Source: Pseudomonas sp. 8O (GTDB lineage: Bacteria > Pseudomonadota > Gammaproteobacteria > Pseudomonadales > Pseudomonadaceae). Taken from it: a stretch of 64,000 bases of DNA. Made by a program: the position numbers and the translations under genes. The notes under the pieces were generated by a model that searched no databases, had not been told where the DNA came from, and saw only the letters and a program-made list of their open reading frames with translations. Where the stretch lies: assembly GCF_902506495.1 (NCBI RefSeq), contig NZ_LR733264.1, positions 310,001 to 374,000 of the forward strand, read 5' to 3'. Shown piece by piece: positions 1-8,043 of this stretch. Each line of letters opens with the position of its first letter. The first letter of the stretch is position 1.

Positions 1-114
1 GAGGTTGAGCACGCCGCTCTTCTCGCACACCAGCTCGCCCAGGGCCACCAGCAGCAGCGGCGTGCCGGTGCGCACCATGGCATAGAAGATATTGGTCAAC
101 AGATCGAGATCCAT
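1..114 (-). CDS. ABC transporter permease, partial (second permease of a BMP-type nucleoside importer)
   Basis: Only the first 38 codons are present; the rest lies beyond the left edge. The N-terminus (MDLDLLTNIFYAMVRTGTPL, then LLVALGELVCEKSGVLNL) is typical of the second permease of BMP/YufN-type purine nucleoside importers, which begin with a short amphipathic stretch and a G-E-x-x-x-E-(K/R)-S-G-V-x-N motif. It follows the first permease on the same strand after 109 bases holding a REP hairpin. Together with the ATPase and the other permease it would form the inner-membrane channel. The substrate is inferred from the family. Confidence 0.8.
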   Translation of the reverse strand, partial: MDLDLLTNIFYAMVRTGTPLLLVALGELVCEKSGVLNL

Positions 115-139
115 GGGGATTTCCTTTGTGTATAGCTTT

Positions 140-213
140 GTAGGAGCGAGGGGGACGCCCAGTGCTTGCTCGCGATCAGTGTCGGCAAGGATCGCGAGCA
201 AGCTCGCTCCTAC
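140..213. repeat. REP-type inverted repeat
   Basis: Arms GTAGGAGCGAG and CTCGCTCCTAC bracket a second nested pair (TTGCTCGCGATC / GATCGCGAGCAAG). This is the Pseudomonas REP design. It sits between two permease genes of one apparent operon, where its hairpin may lower expression of the distal gene or protect the upstream message. Confidence 0.85.
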
Positions 214-223
214 AGGTTCTTTG

Positions 224-1327
224 TCAGGCCATGGCCTCGGTGTTGTTTTTGGCGTCGCGCTTCACCCATTTCCACTTCAGCCGAGGTCGGTAGAGGATCA
301 GCACGTCGCAGGCCAACAGGTAGAACAGCATCATTCCCTGGAACAGTTGGGTGATCGCCTGCGGCAGGTTGAGGTTCATCTGTGCGTTCTCGCCGCCCAG
401 ATACAGCAGCGCCATCAGCAGGCTGGCGAACAGAATGCCGAGTGGGTTGAGGCGGCCGAGGAAGGCCACGGTGATCGCCGCATAGCCGTAGCCGGGCGAG
501 ACCTGCGGCACCAGCTGGCCGATGGGGCCGGCCACTTCGCCGACGCCGGCCATACCGGCCAGTGCGCCGCTGACCAGCAGGGCGAACCACACCAGGCGCC
601 TCTCGCGAAAGCCGACGAAGCCGGCGGCGCGACTGTCCAGGCCCAGTACCTTTATCTGAAAGCCGAGAAAACTCTTGTGCAGCAACACCCACACTGCCAC
701 CAGGGCCAGCAGCGCCAGGTACAGGCCGCCGTGCAGGCGACCGTCCTCGCTGACCAGTGGCAGGCGGCTGGCATCGCCGAACATCGCCGATTCGGGGAAA
801 TTGAAACCGGCCGGATCTTTCAGTGGGCCATGCACGAAGAACAGCAGCAGGTTCAGCGCGATGTAGTTGAGCATGATGCTGGTGAGGATTTCGTTGGCAT
901 TGAACTGCGTGCGCAGCCAGGCGGTGAGCCCGGCCCAGGCGGCGCCCGCGCAGGTGCCGGCCAGCACCACCGCCGCCAGCGCCCAGCGGCTGTCCCAGTC
1001 GATCAGTTGCAGGGCCATGGCGCTGCCGGCCAGGGCGCCGATCAGCAGTTGGCCCTCGGCGCCGATGTTCCAGATGCGCGCCTGGTAGGCCACCGCCAGG
1101 CCGAGGGCGCACAGCAGGATCGGCAGCGCCTTGACCAGCAGTTCGGACACGCCATACCAGTCGCTGATCGGGGCGATCAACAGGGTGTGCAAGGTTTCCA
1201 GCGGATCATGGCCAAGCAGGGTGAACAGCAGCACACCGCTGATCAGGGTCAGTACGGCGGCCAGCAGCGGCGACAGCCAGAGCATGGGGCGCGACTGCTG
1301 GCCGCGCGGTTCCAGGGATAACAGCAT
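224..1327 (-). CDS. ABC transporter permease (BMP-type nucleoside importer)
   Basis: A 367-residue polytopic membrane protein of the YufP/NupP permease family (BPD_transp_2). Several hydrophobic helices follow a short basic N-terminus. The family signature is visible around residues 80-100 (AYQARIWNIGAEGQLLIGAL) and in the later PIGQLVPQVSPGYGYAAI region. It lies 11 bases downstream of the ATP-binding gene, so the two are co-transcribed. It should pair with the partial permease at the window edge to import purine nucleosides or related compounds. The periplasmic BMP-family binding protein is not in view. Confidence 0.85.
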   Translation of the reverse strand: MLLSLEPRGQQSRPMLWLSPLLAAVLTLISGVLLFTLLGHDPLETLHTLLIAPISDWYGVSELLVKALPILLCALGLAVAYQARIWNIGAEGQLLIGALAGSAMALQLIDWDSRWALAAVVLAGTCAGAAWAGLTAWLRTQFNANEILTSIMLNYIALNLLLFFVHGPLKDPAGFNFPESAMFGDASRLPLVSEDGRLHGGLYLALLALVAVWVLLHKSFLGFQIKVLGLDSRAAGFVGFRERRLVWFALLVSGALAGMAGVGEVAGPIGQLVPQVSPGYGYAAITVAFLGRLNPLGILFASLLMALLYLGGENAQMNLNLPQAITQLFQGMMLFYLLACDVLILYRPRLKWKWVKRDAKNNTEAMA

Positions 1328-1338
1328 GACGGGCTCCG

Positions 1339-2886
1339 TCAGCAGGCCGCAGCAGCGGCGGGTTGATCGAATTCACCGGCCATCCAGCGGCCGACCTCCA
1401 CGGGGCAGACCTGAGCGGTGTTGGTCAGCGGCGACAACCGCCCGCTGCACAGGGCGCCAATGCGGTCGCTGATCTGGAACAGTTCGTCGAGGTCTTCGGA
1501 GATCACCAGGATCGCCGCGCCGGCATCGCGCAGGGCGATCAGGGCACGGTGGATGGCGGCGGCGGCGCCGACGTCCACGCCCCAGGTCGGGTGCGCGGCC
1601 ACCAGCAGCTTGGGCTGTTGCAGAATTTCCCGGCCGAGGATGAATTTCTGCAGGTTGCCGCCGGACAAGCTGCGCGCCGCCGTGTCGGCATTCGGCGTTT
1701 TCACCGCGAAGCGGCGGATGATCTCCTCGGCCAGTGCGCGCACCTTGCCACGCTGCACCAGGCCGCCCTTGACCAGGCCCTGGCCGAAGGCGGTGAGCAG
1801 GGCGTTGTCCACCAGGCTCATTTCCGGTACGGCGCCATGACCGAGGCGTTCGGCCGGCACGAACGCCAGCCCCAGCTGGCGCCGTGCATCGGGATGCAGG
1901 TTGGCCACCGGCGCCGCATCGATGCTCACTCGCTCACGTTCGCCACGCGGAAGGCGGGCTTCGCCGCTGAGCAGCGCGAGCAACTCGTCCTGGCCATTGC
2001 CGGCCACCCCTGCGATGCCGACGATCTCGCCGCTGCGCACTTCCAGGCGAATGTGCTCGAGCGAGCAGCCGAAGGGATCGGGGTTGTGCCAGCTGAGGTC
2101 ATCGACGCGCAGCCGTGGCAGGCCGCCGCTGACCTTCGGGTAGCTGCTCTCCAGGCCCTCGGCATCACCGACCATCAGTCGCGCGAGCTCCAGGTCCGAG
2201 CGCTCGGCCGGTACGCAATGACCGGACACCCGGCCGCCGCGCAGCACCGTGGCGCTCTGGCACAGGGCACGCACCTCGCCGAGCTTGTGGCTGATGAAGA
2301 GGATGCTGCAGCCCTCGGCGGCCAGCCGGCGCAGGGTGACGAATAGCTCGTCGGCCTCCTGCGGGGTGAGCACCGAGGTCGGCTCGTCGAGGATCAAGAG
2401 TTTGATGTCCTGCATCAGGCAGCGCACGATTTCTACCCGCTGGCGCTCACCGATGGACAGGCTGTGCACCAGGCGCGTCGGCTCCAGCGCCATACCGTAG
2501 CGCTGCGATACTTCGCGGATCTTCGCCTCCAGCTGCTTCGGCGTGCCGGCATCCGCGCCCATGGCCAGGGCGATGTTCTCGGCCACGGTCAGGGTCTCGA
2601 ACAGCGAGAAATGCTGGAACACCATGCCGATGCCCAGGCCGCGCGCCATGGCTGGGTCGCGCATCGTCAGCCGCTCGCCCTGCCAGCGGATTTCGCCGCT
2701 GCTGGGCTGGGTGACGCCGTAGATGATCTTCATCAGGGTGCTCTTGCCGGCACCGTTCTCGCCGAGCAGGGCGCGGATCTCGCCGGGGGCGATGGCCAGG
2801 TCGATACGATCGTTGGCCAGGCAACCGGGGTATTGCTTGCTGATGGCCGTCAGTTGCAAGCGTGTGGCATCGGGTGAGGCAGGCAT
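1339..2886 (-). CDS. ABC transporter ATP-binding protein (double ATPase, nucleoside/sugar type)
   Basis: A 515-residue protein with two ABC ATPase modules. The first has Walker A GENGAGKST near residue 43, signature LSIGERQRVEI and Walker B LLILDEPTSVLTP. The second has a degenerate Walker A (GVAGNGQDEL) but a clear signature LSGGNLQKFILGRE, then a poor Walker B (LLVAAHPTWGVDVG). Such asymmetry is normal for RbsA/MglA/YufO-type import ATPases. It is the first gene of the visible minus-strand transporter operon and supplies the energy for uptake. Confidence 0.9.
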   Translation of the reverse strand: MPASPDATRLQLTAISKQYPGCLANDRIDLAIAPGEIRALLGENGAGKSTLMKIIYGVTQPSSGEIRWQGERLTMRDPAMARGLGIGMVFQHFSLFETLTVAENIALAMGADAGTPKQLEAKIREVSQRYGMALEPTRLVHSLSIGERQRVEIVRCLMQDIKLLILDEPTSVLTPQEADELFVTLRRLAAEGCSILFISHKLGEVRALCQSATVLRGGRVSGHCVPAERSDLELARLMVGDAEGLESSYPKVSGGLPRLRVDDLSWHNPDPFGCSLEHIRLEVRSGEIVGIAGVAGNGQDELLALLSGEARLPRGERERVSIDAAPVANLHPDARRQLGLAFVPAERLGHGAVPEMSLVDNALLTAFGQGLVKGGLVQRGKVRALAEEIIRRFAVKTPNADTAARSLSGGNLQKFILGREILQQPKLLVAAHPTWGVDVGAAAAIHRALIALRDAGAAILVISEDLDELFQISDRIGALCSGRLSPLTNTAQVCPVEVGRWMAGEFDQPAAAAAC

Positions 2887-3256
2887 GGAAAACGCTCATG
2901 GCAATAACTGAGCGGGGCTAAAGCAAAAACTTGGCCAGGAGGTCAGAAAACCTGTCAGCTGCGTTCTCGCCTGCTGCAAACGTTGATCCATGCGCAGGAT
3001 TGGTGCGGTCCGCCCCGCAGGGTGCGCCATGCGCACCGCATTCGAGCGCTTGTCGCAGGTGACATTGGTGCGTACGGCGCACCCTACGGTCGTGGCCGTA
3101 GCCCGGATGCAATCCGGGAATTTCTCGAAGTAACAGCCTGCGGCCACCAGAAAAGCAAGTAGCCTGGCTTGAGCGCATCGATACCCGGGGCGGCTGTTGA
3201 TGATGGGTTTCGTGATGCTCAATCCATCTTGCGATTGCCACGTCTGCGCTTGGGCT
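2887..3256. other. 370-base intergenic stretch with dispersed GC-rich repeats
   Basis: No convincing gene. At 3019-3089 there are copies of a 'GGTGCGCC...GGCGCACCCTAC' repeat that recurs at 22241-22308 and 27274-27333. Short open frames on the minus strand here lack a ribosome binding site and family features. Confidence 0.6.
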
Positions 3257-3817
3257 TCAGAGAAAGACAGCGATCAGAATGAGCAACCACAGCAATGCGC
3301 CGGGGATGATGAACAGCAGGTTCAGACCGCTGATAGACGCGTTGGTCTGCCCATTGTCATCGCCGCTCGCCTGGTTGGCCTGTTGCTGAATCAGCGCCAG
3401 GGGAATGGCCGGAACCATGACGACGCCGATCGTCAGCAGCAATTCAAGAGCACCGCCTGGACCATCGGTTCGTGTCAGGCCATCGCTGACGAGTGTCAGT
3501 AGCACATAGGCCCAGGCGGTGCCCGAGTAAGCCCAGGGCGCCTGGCCCTGGCGCTTTTTGTGCTCGTTGATCTGGCGGCATAACGAGTGGGTGAAAAAAA
3601 TCTGAAAGATAGAACGCGCCGCCGGCATGATCCTTTTAGGCAGCATCGCGGTGCGCTGACTGTCCCACTGTTTGTAGAACCAGTAGATCGAGTACAGGCC
3701 GAAGGTGGTGAAGTACAGCAAGTAGAGCTTGTTCTGTGAGGTGGCGAAGAATGCGCCACGGGAATGGGACTGTTCGTCCAGCAGCTCTGCTTTGGGTGTC
3801 TGATACAGGTTGTCCAT
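3257..3817 (-). CDS. Membrane protein of unknown function (DUF4234-like)
   Basis: 186 residues. After a short polar N-terminus comes a block LYLLYFTTFGLYSIYWFYKQ (residues ~31-50), which resembles the aromatic FxxYxxYWxYKxW pattern of DUF4234-type membrane proteins. There are further hydrophobic segments near residues 100-115, 126-145 and a strong C-terminal helix ending IPGALLWLLILIAVFL. It stands alone between repeat-rich spacers. The molecular role is unknown. Confidence 0.65.
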   Translation of the reverse strand: MDNLYQTPKAELLDEQSHSRGAFFATSQNKLYLLYFTTFGLYSIYWFYKQWDSQRTAMLPKRIMPAARSIFQIFFTHSLCRQINEHKKRQGQAPWAYSGTAWAYVLLTLVSDGLTRTDGPGGALELLLTIGVVMVPAIPLALIQQQANQASGDDNGQTNASISGLNLLFIIPGALLWLLILIAVFL

Positions 3818-3949
3818 TGACCGAGTCCCGAGTAATGGTGGTGGGAGGCTCGCATCCTGCGAGTGTTCAGAGGGCGGCAGAGTATACGGATGTCACGACG
3901 TTGGGGCGTGTGCTATGGCGCGAAATTGCTTGCCATCTCAATTTAAGGT

Positions 3950-4084
3950 GATCGTTCTCACGCTCTGCGTGGGAATGCGGGGTTCGACGCTGCAGCGTCC
4001 ACCAGCAGGCAGCGGTATATCCAGGCCCGGTAGCGACGCAGAGCGCCTCAATATTGCTCCCACGCAGGCGCGTGGGAGCAATCG
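3950..4084. repeat. Dispersed inverted repeats ('CCCACGC..GCGTGGG' family)
   Basis: The pair CACGCTCTGCGTGGGAA and TCCCACGCAGGCGCGTGGGA forms nested hairpins. A related copy lies at 11128-11185. The 311-base gap between the neighbouring genes (3818-4128) holds nothing else that I can support. Confidence 0.65.
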
Positions 4085-4128
4085 TTGCTCGGCCCGAATA
4101 GTGCGGGCCGAGCAGGTGACGCTGGCGC

Positions 4129-4815
4129 TTACCAGGGCAGTGCATTGCCCTGGTAGTCCATGTAGCGCAAGCCGGATTGGCCGACGGCGGAGCTGACTTG
4201 TTCGACCATGCCCTTGCAGCTGCTGTCGATATCCAGCGGAGCGTCGGCGCCGCCCATATCGGTGCGTACCCAGCCCGGGTGCATCAGCAGCACGCCGAGT
4301 TTTGGGTTGTCCTGAGTGCGCACGAAGCACTGCACGAGGTGGTTGAGCGCGGCCTTGCTGGCGCCGTACAGCGGCATGCCCAGGCCAGCGCCGGCCTCGA
4401 TGCTGCCGAGGATCGAACTCATGAACACGATCAGCCCGTGCTCGGCGGCCAGGTGCGGTAGTAGGCGCTCGGCCACGCGCAGCGGGGCGACGGCGTTGGT
4501 CAGGAACAGTTGGCCCATTTCCTCGGCGCTGGCCTGTGCAGTGCTGTGGTGCTCGGGGCCGGCAACCCCGGCGTTGACGAAGATGACGTCGAACTGCTGG
4601 TCGCTCAGGCGGTTGGCCAACTGCTCGAGACTGTTCGGATCGGTCATCTCCAGTTGCTCCACGCGTACTCCGGGCAGCGCCTGCAGCGGTGCCTGCTGCG
4701 TGGCGCTACGCACGGTGGCGGTGACGCTCCAGCCCTGGGCGGTGAATTCACCGGCCAGACCAAGGCCGAGGCCACGTGAGGCTCCAATGATCAGGATGGA
4801 TCGGGGGGCAGTCAT
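4129..4815 (-). CDS. SDR family NAD(P)-dependent oxidoreductase (C-factor-like)
   Basis: About 228 residues with an N-terminal Rossmann motif (IIGASRGLGLGLA, TGxxxGxG type). An NAG motif (NAGVAG) falls near residue 85 and the catalytic tyrosine in YGASKAALNHL near residue 150. The start at 4815 is preferred over an ATG four codons upstream because a GGAG motif sits six bases before it. The family resembles the C-factor/CsgA subfamily of short-chain dehydrogenases. Its substrate cannot be predicted, and no operon partners are evident. Confidence 0.85.
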   Translation of the reverse strand: MTAPRSILIIGASRGLGLGLAGEFTAQGWSVTATVRSATQQAPLQALPGVRVEQLEMTDPNSLEQLANRLSDQQFDVIFVNAGVAGPEHHSTAQASAEEMGQLFLTNAVAPLRVAERLLPHLAAEHGLIVFMSSILGSIEAGAGLGMPLYGASKAALNHLVQCFVRTQDNPKLGVLLMHPGWVRTDMGGADAPLDIDSSCKGMVEQVSSAVGQSGLRYMDYQGNALPW

Positions 4816-4983
4816 GTCAGGCTCCATGGCGGATGAGAAAGAAGATCAGCATAGCGAATGTCGATCCGATAAGCCCGGTACAGCCACTGGCTAAAGCGGC
4901 CTGGTCTCGGGTGGGATTTGTCGAGCGCGTCCGCCTCTGATTCGCGGCAGGGCGGCGGCCCTGCACACCCTGTGCGTTAGCCG

Positions 4984-5550
4984 TCATTCTGTCAGCCAGG
5001 CGCCCTGGCTGCGGCCGTGACCAGTCTGCTGGTCGTACTGCCGCTCCTGTTCGGCATGGCGCCGCAGGATGGCGTTGGCGCGCTGGTTGGCTTGCTGTTG
5101 CAGCTCGGCGCAACTGGGGTATTCGGACGTCTGCAGCAGGGCGGCGTCGATCTCGGCGGCGGCAGCCTGGCCGATGCGGTAATGGCCCAGCTCATGTTCG
5201 CGCAGTGCACCGAGGTACTGCTCGAATCGCTGGCGCTGCTGGGCGTCGCCGCCGCCGAGACGGGGCAGGGTGATGGTGGCGTTCAACCGGGTACGGGTGA
5301 GGTCGATCTGGCAGCGGCCGTCACGTTGCTCGCGCCACCAGAAATTCCACTGCACCCGCCAGCGGGTGTAGGCGTGGTAGATCTGGCCGTTCTGGCGAAT
5401 CGGCGAGGCCTGGTTGAGGGCGCGGCTGAGGGATTGGCCAGAGTCCACCTGCAGGTCGTAATACTGTTCCTGCACACGCTCTTGCACCTCGGCATGGGCC
5501 GGCAGGCAGAGCCACAGCAGCGACAGAACTGTAAGGATCGTCCGCTTCAT
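4984..5550 (-). CDS. DUF922-type predicted secreted Zn-dependent protease
   Basis: 188 residues. A signal peptide (MKRTILTVLSLLWLCLPAHA) is followed by a mature domain with the zinc-metalloprotease motif HELGH at residues 119-123 and conserved aromatic residues (WRVQWNFWW) before it, as in DUF922 proteins. It should act in the periplasm. Its ATG overlaps the TGA of the preceding yigZ-like gene (ATGA), so it is translationally coupled as the third gene of the tetR-yigZ-DUF922 operon. Its substrate is unknown. Confidence 0.8.
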   Translation of the reverse strand: MKRTILTVLSLLWLCLPAHAEVQERVQEQYYDLQVDSGQSLSRALNQASPIRQNGQIYHAYTRWRVQWNFWWREQRDGRCQIDLTRTRLNATITLPRLGGGDAQQRQRFEQYLGALREHELGHYRIGQAAAAEIDAALLQTSEYPSCAELQQQANQRANAILRRHAEQERQYDQQTGHGRSQGAWLTE

Positions 5551-6131
5551 GGCGCCTTCAGGCTTTCGCGGCCCCGGCTGATATCGCCCAGCAAGCGTTC
5601 CAGCGTGGCACGCTCGGCCGGCACGACGGCCAGTTGCAGGCGTGCGCCAGTGGCGTCGTAGTCCTCGCTTTCGATCAGGCTGTCGAACTCGTTCAGGCGC
5701 GCCTTGAACACGGGCAGCTCGGCGAACTGCAAATGACAGGTGAAGGATTGGCGCAGCACCAGTTCGCGCCGCTCGCCGGCCTGCAGGCATTTGGCCGCGC
5801 TGCCGCCGTAGGCGCGAGCCAGACCGCCGGTGCCGAGCTGAATGCCGCCGTACCAGCGGATCACCAGCACCGCCACCTGATCGCAGTCCTGCCCCTCGAT
5901 GGCGGCGAGGATCGGCCGCCCCGCCGTGCCGCCTGGTTCGCCGTCGTCGTTGAAGCGGTACTGGTTGCCGACCTTCCACGCCCAGCAGTTGTGCGAGGCG
6001 GCCAGGTCGCTGTGGCTGTCGATGAAGGCTTGCGCCTCGGCCGCGCTGGCAATCGGCGCGGCGAGGGCGATGAAGCGGCTCTTGCGAATCTCCTCGCGGT
6101 ATTCGCAAGGGCCGAGCAGGGTGAACGCCAT
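5547..6131 (-). CDS. IMPACT/YigZ family protein
   Basis: 194 residues. The N-terminal UPF0029/IMPACT domain shows KSRFIALAAPI, then AWKVGNQYRFNDDGEPGGTAGRPIL and VIRWYGGIQLGTGGLARAYG, all conserved in YigZ. A C-terminal ferredoxin-like DUF1949 domain follows. Bacterial YigZ has no settled function; eukaryotic IMPACT regulates Gcn2. The start at 6131 shares a base with the stop codon of the upstream TetR gene (TGATG), and the 3' end overlaps the DUF922 gene. Confidence 0.88.
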   Translation of the reverse strand: MAFTLLGPCEYREEIRKSRFIALAAPIASAAEAQAFIDSHSDLAASHNCWAWKVGNQYRFNDDGEPGGTAGRPILAAIEGQDCDQVAVLVIRWYGGIQLGTGGLARAYGGSAAKCLQAGERRELVLRQSFTCHLQFAELPVFKARLNEFDSLIESEDYDATGARLQLAVVPAERATLERLLGDISRGRESLKAP

Positions 6132-6793
6132 CAGGCTTTGGCGGCAGGTGTCAGGCCGCAGCCCTTGAGGATGACCTGCACAAGCTGGTCGGATGCTTGC
6201 TCGAAGTCCTGCTTGGTCAGGCGCGAGCTCTGCTTCACGCGGCAGATCTGCGAGGCGAAGTCGGCATAGTGCTGGGTGCTGCTCCATAGCAGGAAGATCA
6301 GGTGAAGCGGGTCGACCGGGTCCATCTTGCCTGCGGCGATCCAGCCTTCGAACACGGCGGCACGACCACGGAACCAGTCCAGGTAGTTCTGGTTGAAGTA
6401 CTGCGACAGGCATTCGCCGCCGCTGATCACTTCCATGGCGAAGATGCGCGAAGCCTTTGGCTGGCGCCGGGAGAATTCCATCTTGGCGCGGATGTAACGC
6501 TCCAGCGCTTCGGCCGGGTCGTCATCGACGCTCAGATTGTTGAAGGTGCTGTCCCACAGTTCGAGGATGTTGCTCAGCACCGCCAGGTACAGCCCCAGCT
6601 TGTTGTTGAAGTAGTAGTGCAGATTGGCCTTGGGCAGGCCGACGTTCTGCGCGATGGTATTCATGCTGGTGCCCTTGAAGCCGTGCCGGGCGAATTCTTC
6701 CTCGGCAGCCTTGATGATGGCTTCTTCGTTCTTCTGGCGAATGCGCCCGGCGGGCTTGCCGTTGGCGCTGTGGGCGGGGACTTCGAAGGTCAT
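6131..6793 (-). CDS. TetR/AcrR family regulator, RutR-like
   Basis: 220 residues. The N-terminal helix-turn-helix spans about residues 20-66 (IIKAAEEEFARHGFKGTSMN, then TIAQNVGLPKANLHYYFNNK). The C-terminal ligand domain resembles RutR-type regulators of pyrimidine catabolism (FAMEVISGGECLSQYF; LLWSSTQHYADFASQI). In Pseudomonas a close relative lies beside pyrimidine-degradation genes; here it is coupled to yigZ and a DUF922 protease. Pyrimidine sensing would fit the nearby nucleoside importer and beta-alanine genes (beta-alanine is a uracil breakdown product), but that link is inference. Confidence 0.85.
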   Translation of the reverse strand: MTFEVPAHSANGKPAGRIRQKNEEAIIKAAEEEFARHGFKGTSMNTIAQNVGLPKANLHYYFNNKLGLYLAVLSNILELWDSTFNNLSVDDDPAEALERYIRAKMEFSRRQPKASRIFAMEVISGGECLSQYFNQNYLDWFRGRAAVFEGWIAAGKMDPVDPLHLIFLLWSSTQHYADFASQICRVKQSSRLTKQDFEQASDQLVQVILKGCGLTPAAKA

Positions 6794-6873
6794 GGGGCGA
6801 TTCCGAACTGATCAGGGAGCCGAGCGATTGCACAGATACCCCAGCCTTGGCTGGGTGACAAGCATTACGGCGT

Positions 6874-6895
6874 GAAAAAGCCCGTTTGCGTCGGG
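6874..6895 (-). terminator. Rho-independent terminator of bauR
   Basis: Read on the minus strand, GCCCG-ACGCAAA-CGGGC is followed by TTTTT, about 70 bases past the bauR stop. Confidence 0.6.
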
Positions 6896-6963
6896 CGTGT
6901 CACCCTGCGCAGGCGATCTGCCCGCTTTTTCTCTTCGAGATGGGGCATTTGCCAGTACGCACC

Positions 6964-7881
6964 TCAGGCTTCGGCCAGGGCGTCGAGAAAGCTCTCCAGC
7001 ACCAGGTGCGCGCGGCGGCCCTTGCGCGTTACCGCTGCCAGGTTGATGTCGTAGTAGCGCGTGGACGCCTTGAGCGCGCGCAGGCGACCCTGCTGCACCC
7101 AGGCCTGGGCGTAGTGGTCGGGCAGGTAGCCGATATAGCGCCCGGTCAGAATAAGGAAGGCCATGCCCTCGCGATCCGAAGCGCTGGCGGTGCAGTTCAG
7201 CGCCTGGTAGTGGCTCTGAACCTCCGGCGGCACGCGGAAGGTCGGGGCGATGGCCTCCTGGGCGTTGAGCCGTTCGTCCTCGAGCTGCTGGTCATCGACG
7301 TAGAACAGCGGGTGGCCGACGGCGCAGTAGAGCAGCGAGCGCTCGTCGTACAGCGCCTGATATTCCAGGCCGGAGAGGGCGCCGACCTGCGGCACCACGC
7401 CGATATGCAGACGGCCGTCGAGCACGCCCTGTTCCACTTCCGAGGGCGGCGTCATGCGGATGTGGATGCGCACGTCCGGCCCTTGCACCTTGAGGCGCGC
7501 CAGGGCATTGGTGATGCGCATGTGCGGGATGGTCACCAGGTTGTCGGTCAGGCCGATGTTCAGCTCGCCGCGCAGGTGCTGGTGCAGGCCGTTGACCTCG
7601 GTGCGAAAGCTCTCCAGCGCCGCCAGCAGCTGCAGCGTGCTCTGGTAAACCTCGCGGCCTTCCTCGGTCAGGGCGAAGCCGGCGCGGCCGCGCTGGCACA
7701 GGCGCAGGCCAAGGCGCTGTTCCAGGTCGCTCATCTGCTGGCTGATGGCCGAGCGACCGATGCCCAGAGCGCTTTCCGCCGCGGAAAAACCGCCGCATTC
7801 CACGACGCTGCGAAACAGCTTGAGCAGGCGGATTTCAAAGTCGCTGACCTGGGCCAGCGGATCGGGACGACGGCTGCTCAT
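6964..7881 (-). CDS. bauR: LysR family regulator of beta-alanine catabolism
   Basis: 305 residues. The winged helix-turn-helix occupies about residues 15-75 (FRSVVECGGFSAAESALGIG, SAISQQMSDLEQRLGLRL), followed by a periplasmic-binding-like effector domain. It is transcribed divergently from bauA across a 162-base gap. This arrangement matches the P. aeruginosa bau locus, where BauR activates the beta-alanine genes. The symbol rests on that synteny plus the family. Confidence 0.85.
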   Translation of the reverse strand: MSSRRPDPLAQVSDFEIRLLKLFRSVVECGGFSAAESALGIGRSAISQQMSDLEQRLGLRLCQRGRAGFALTEEGREVYQSTLQLLAALESFRTEVNGLHQHLRGELNIGLTDNLVTIPHMRITNALARLKVQGPDVRIHIRMTPPSEVEQGVLDGRLHIGVVPQVGALSGLEYQALYDERSLLYCAVGHPLFYVDDQQLEDERLNAQEAIAPTFRVPPEVQSHYQALNCTASASDREGMAFLILTGRYIGYLPDHYAQAWVQQGRLRALKASTRYYDINLAAVTRKGRRAHLVLESFLDALAEA

Positions 7882-7966
7882 TTGTTTAGTAGACCTTGAA
7901 CTGAAGATAAGAAGAGTGTTGTTTTACTGACTCTATGCCCGTGGCACCTTTGCTGGCAACTACCCT

Positions 7967-8013
7967 GTAGGAGCCGGCTTGCCGGCGATCATCGCCCGCA
8001 AGCCGGCTCCTAC
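7967..8013. repeat. REP-type inverted repeat
   Basis: Arms GTAGGAGCCGGCTTG and CAAGCCGGCTCCTAC form a near-perfect hairpin. It lies in the bauR/bauA divergent spacer, only ~30 bases before the bauA start, where bauA promoter elements must also fit. Confidence 0.9.
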
Positions 8014-8043
8014 ATCCGATTGCCTGCCCGAGTGAGGCTCCCA

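Noticed and set aside
92..1321. 409-codon open frame opposite the ABC permease gene
   Set aside because: Low-complexity Q/H/A/G-rich composition typical of antisense frames in GC-rich genes; the minus-strand gene has clear family motifs.
2896..3241. Two minus-strand frames of ~107 codons upstream of the ABC ATPase
   Set aside because: They run through dispersed repeats and lack start signals.
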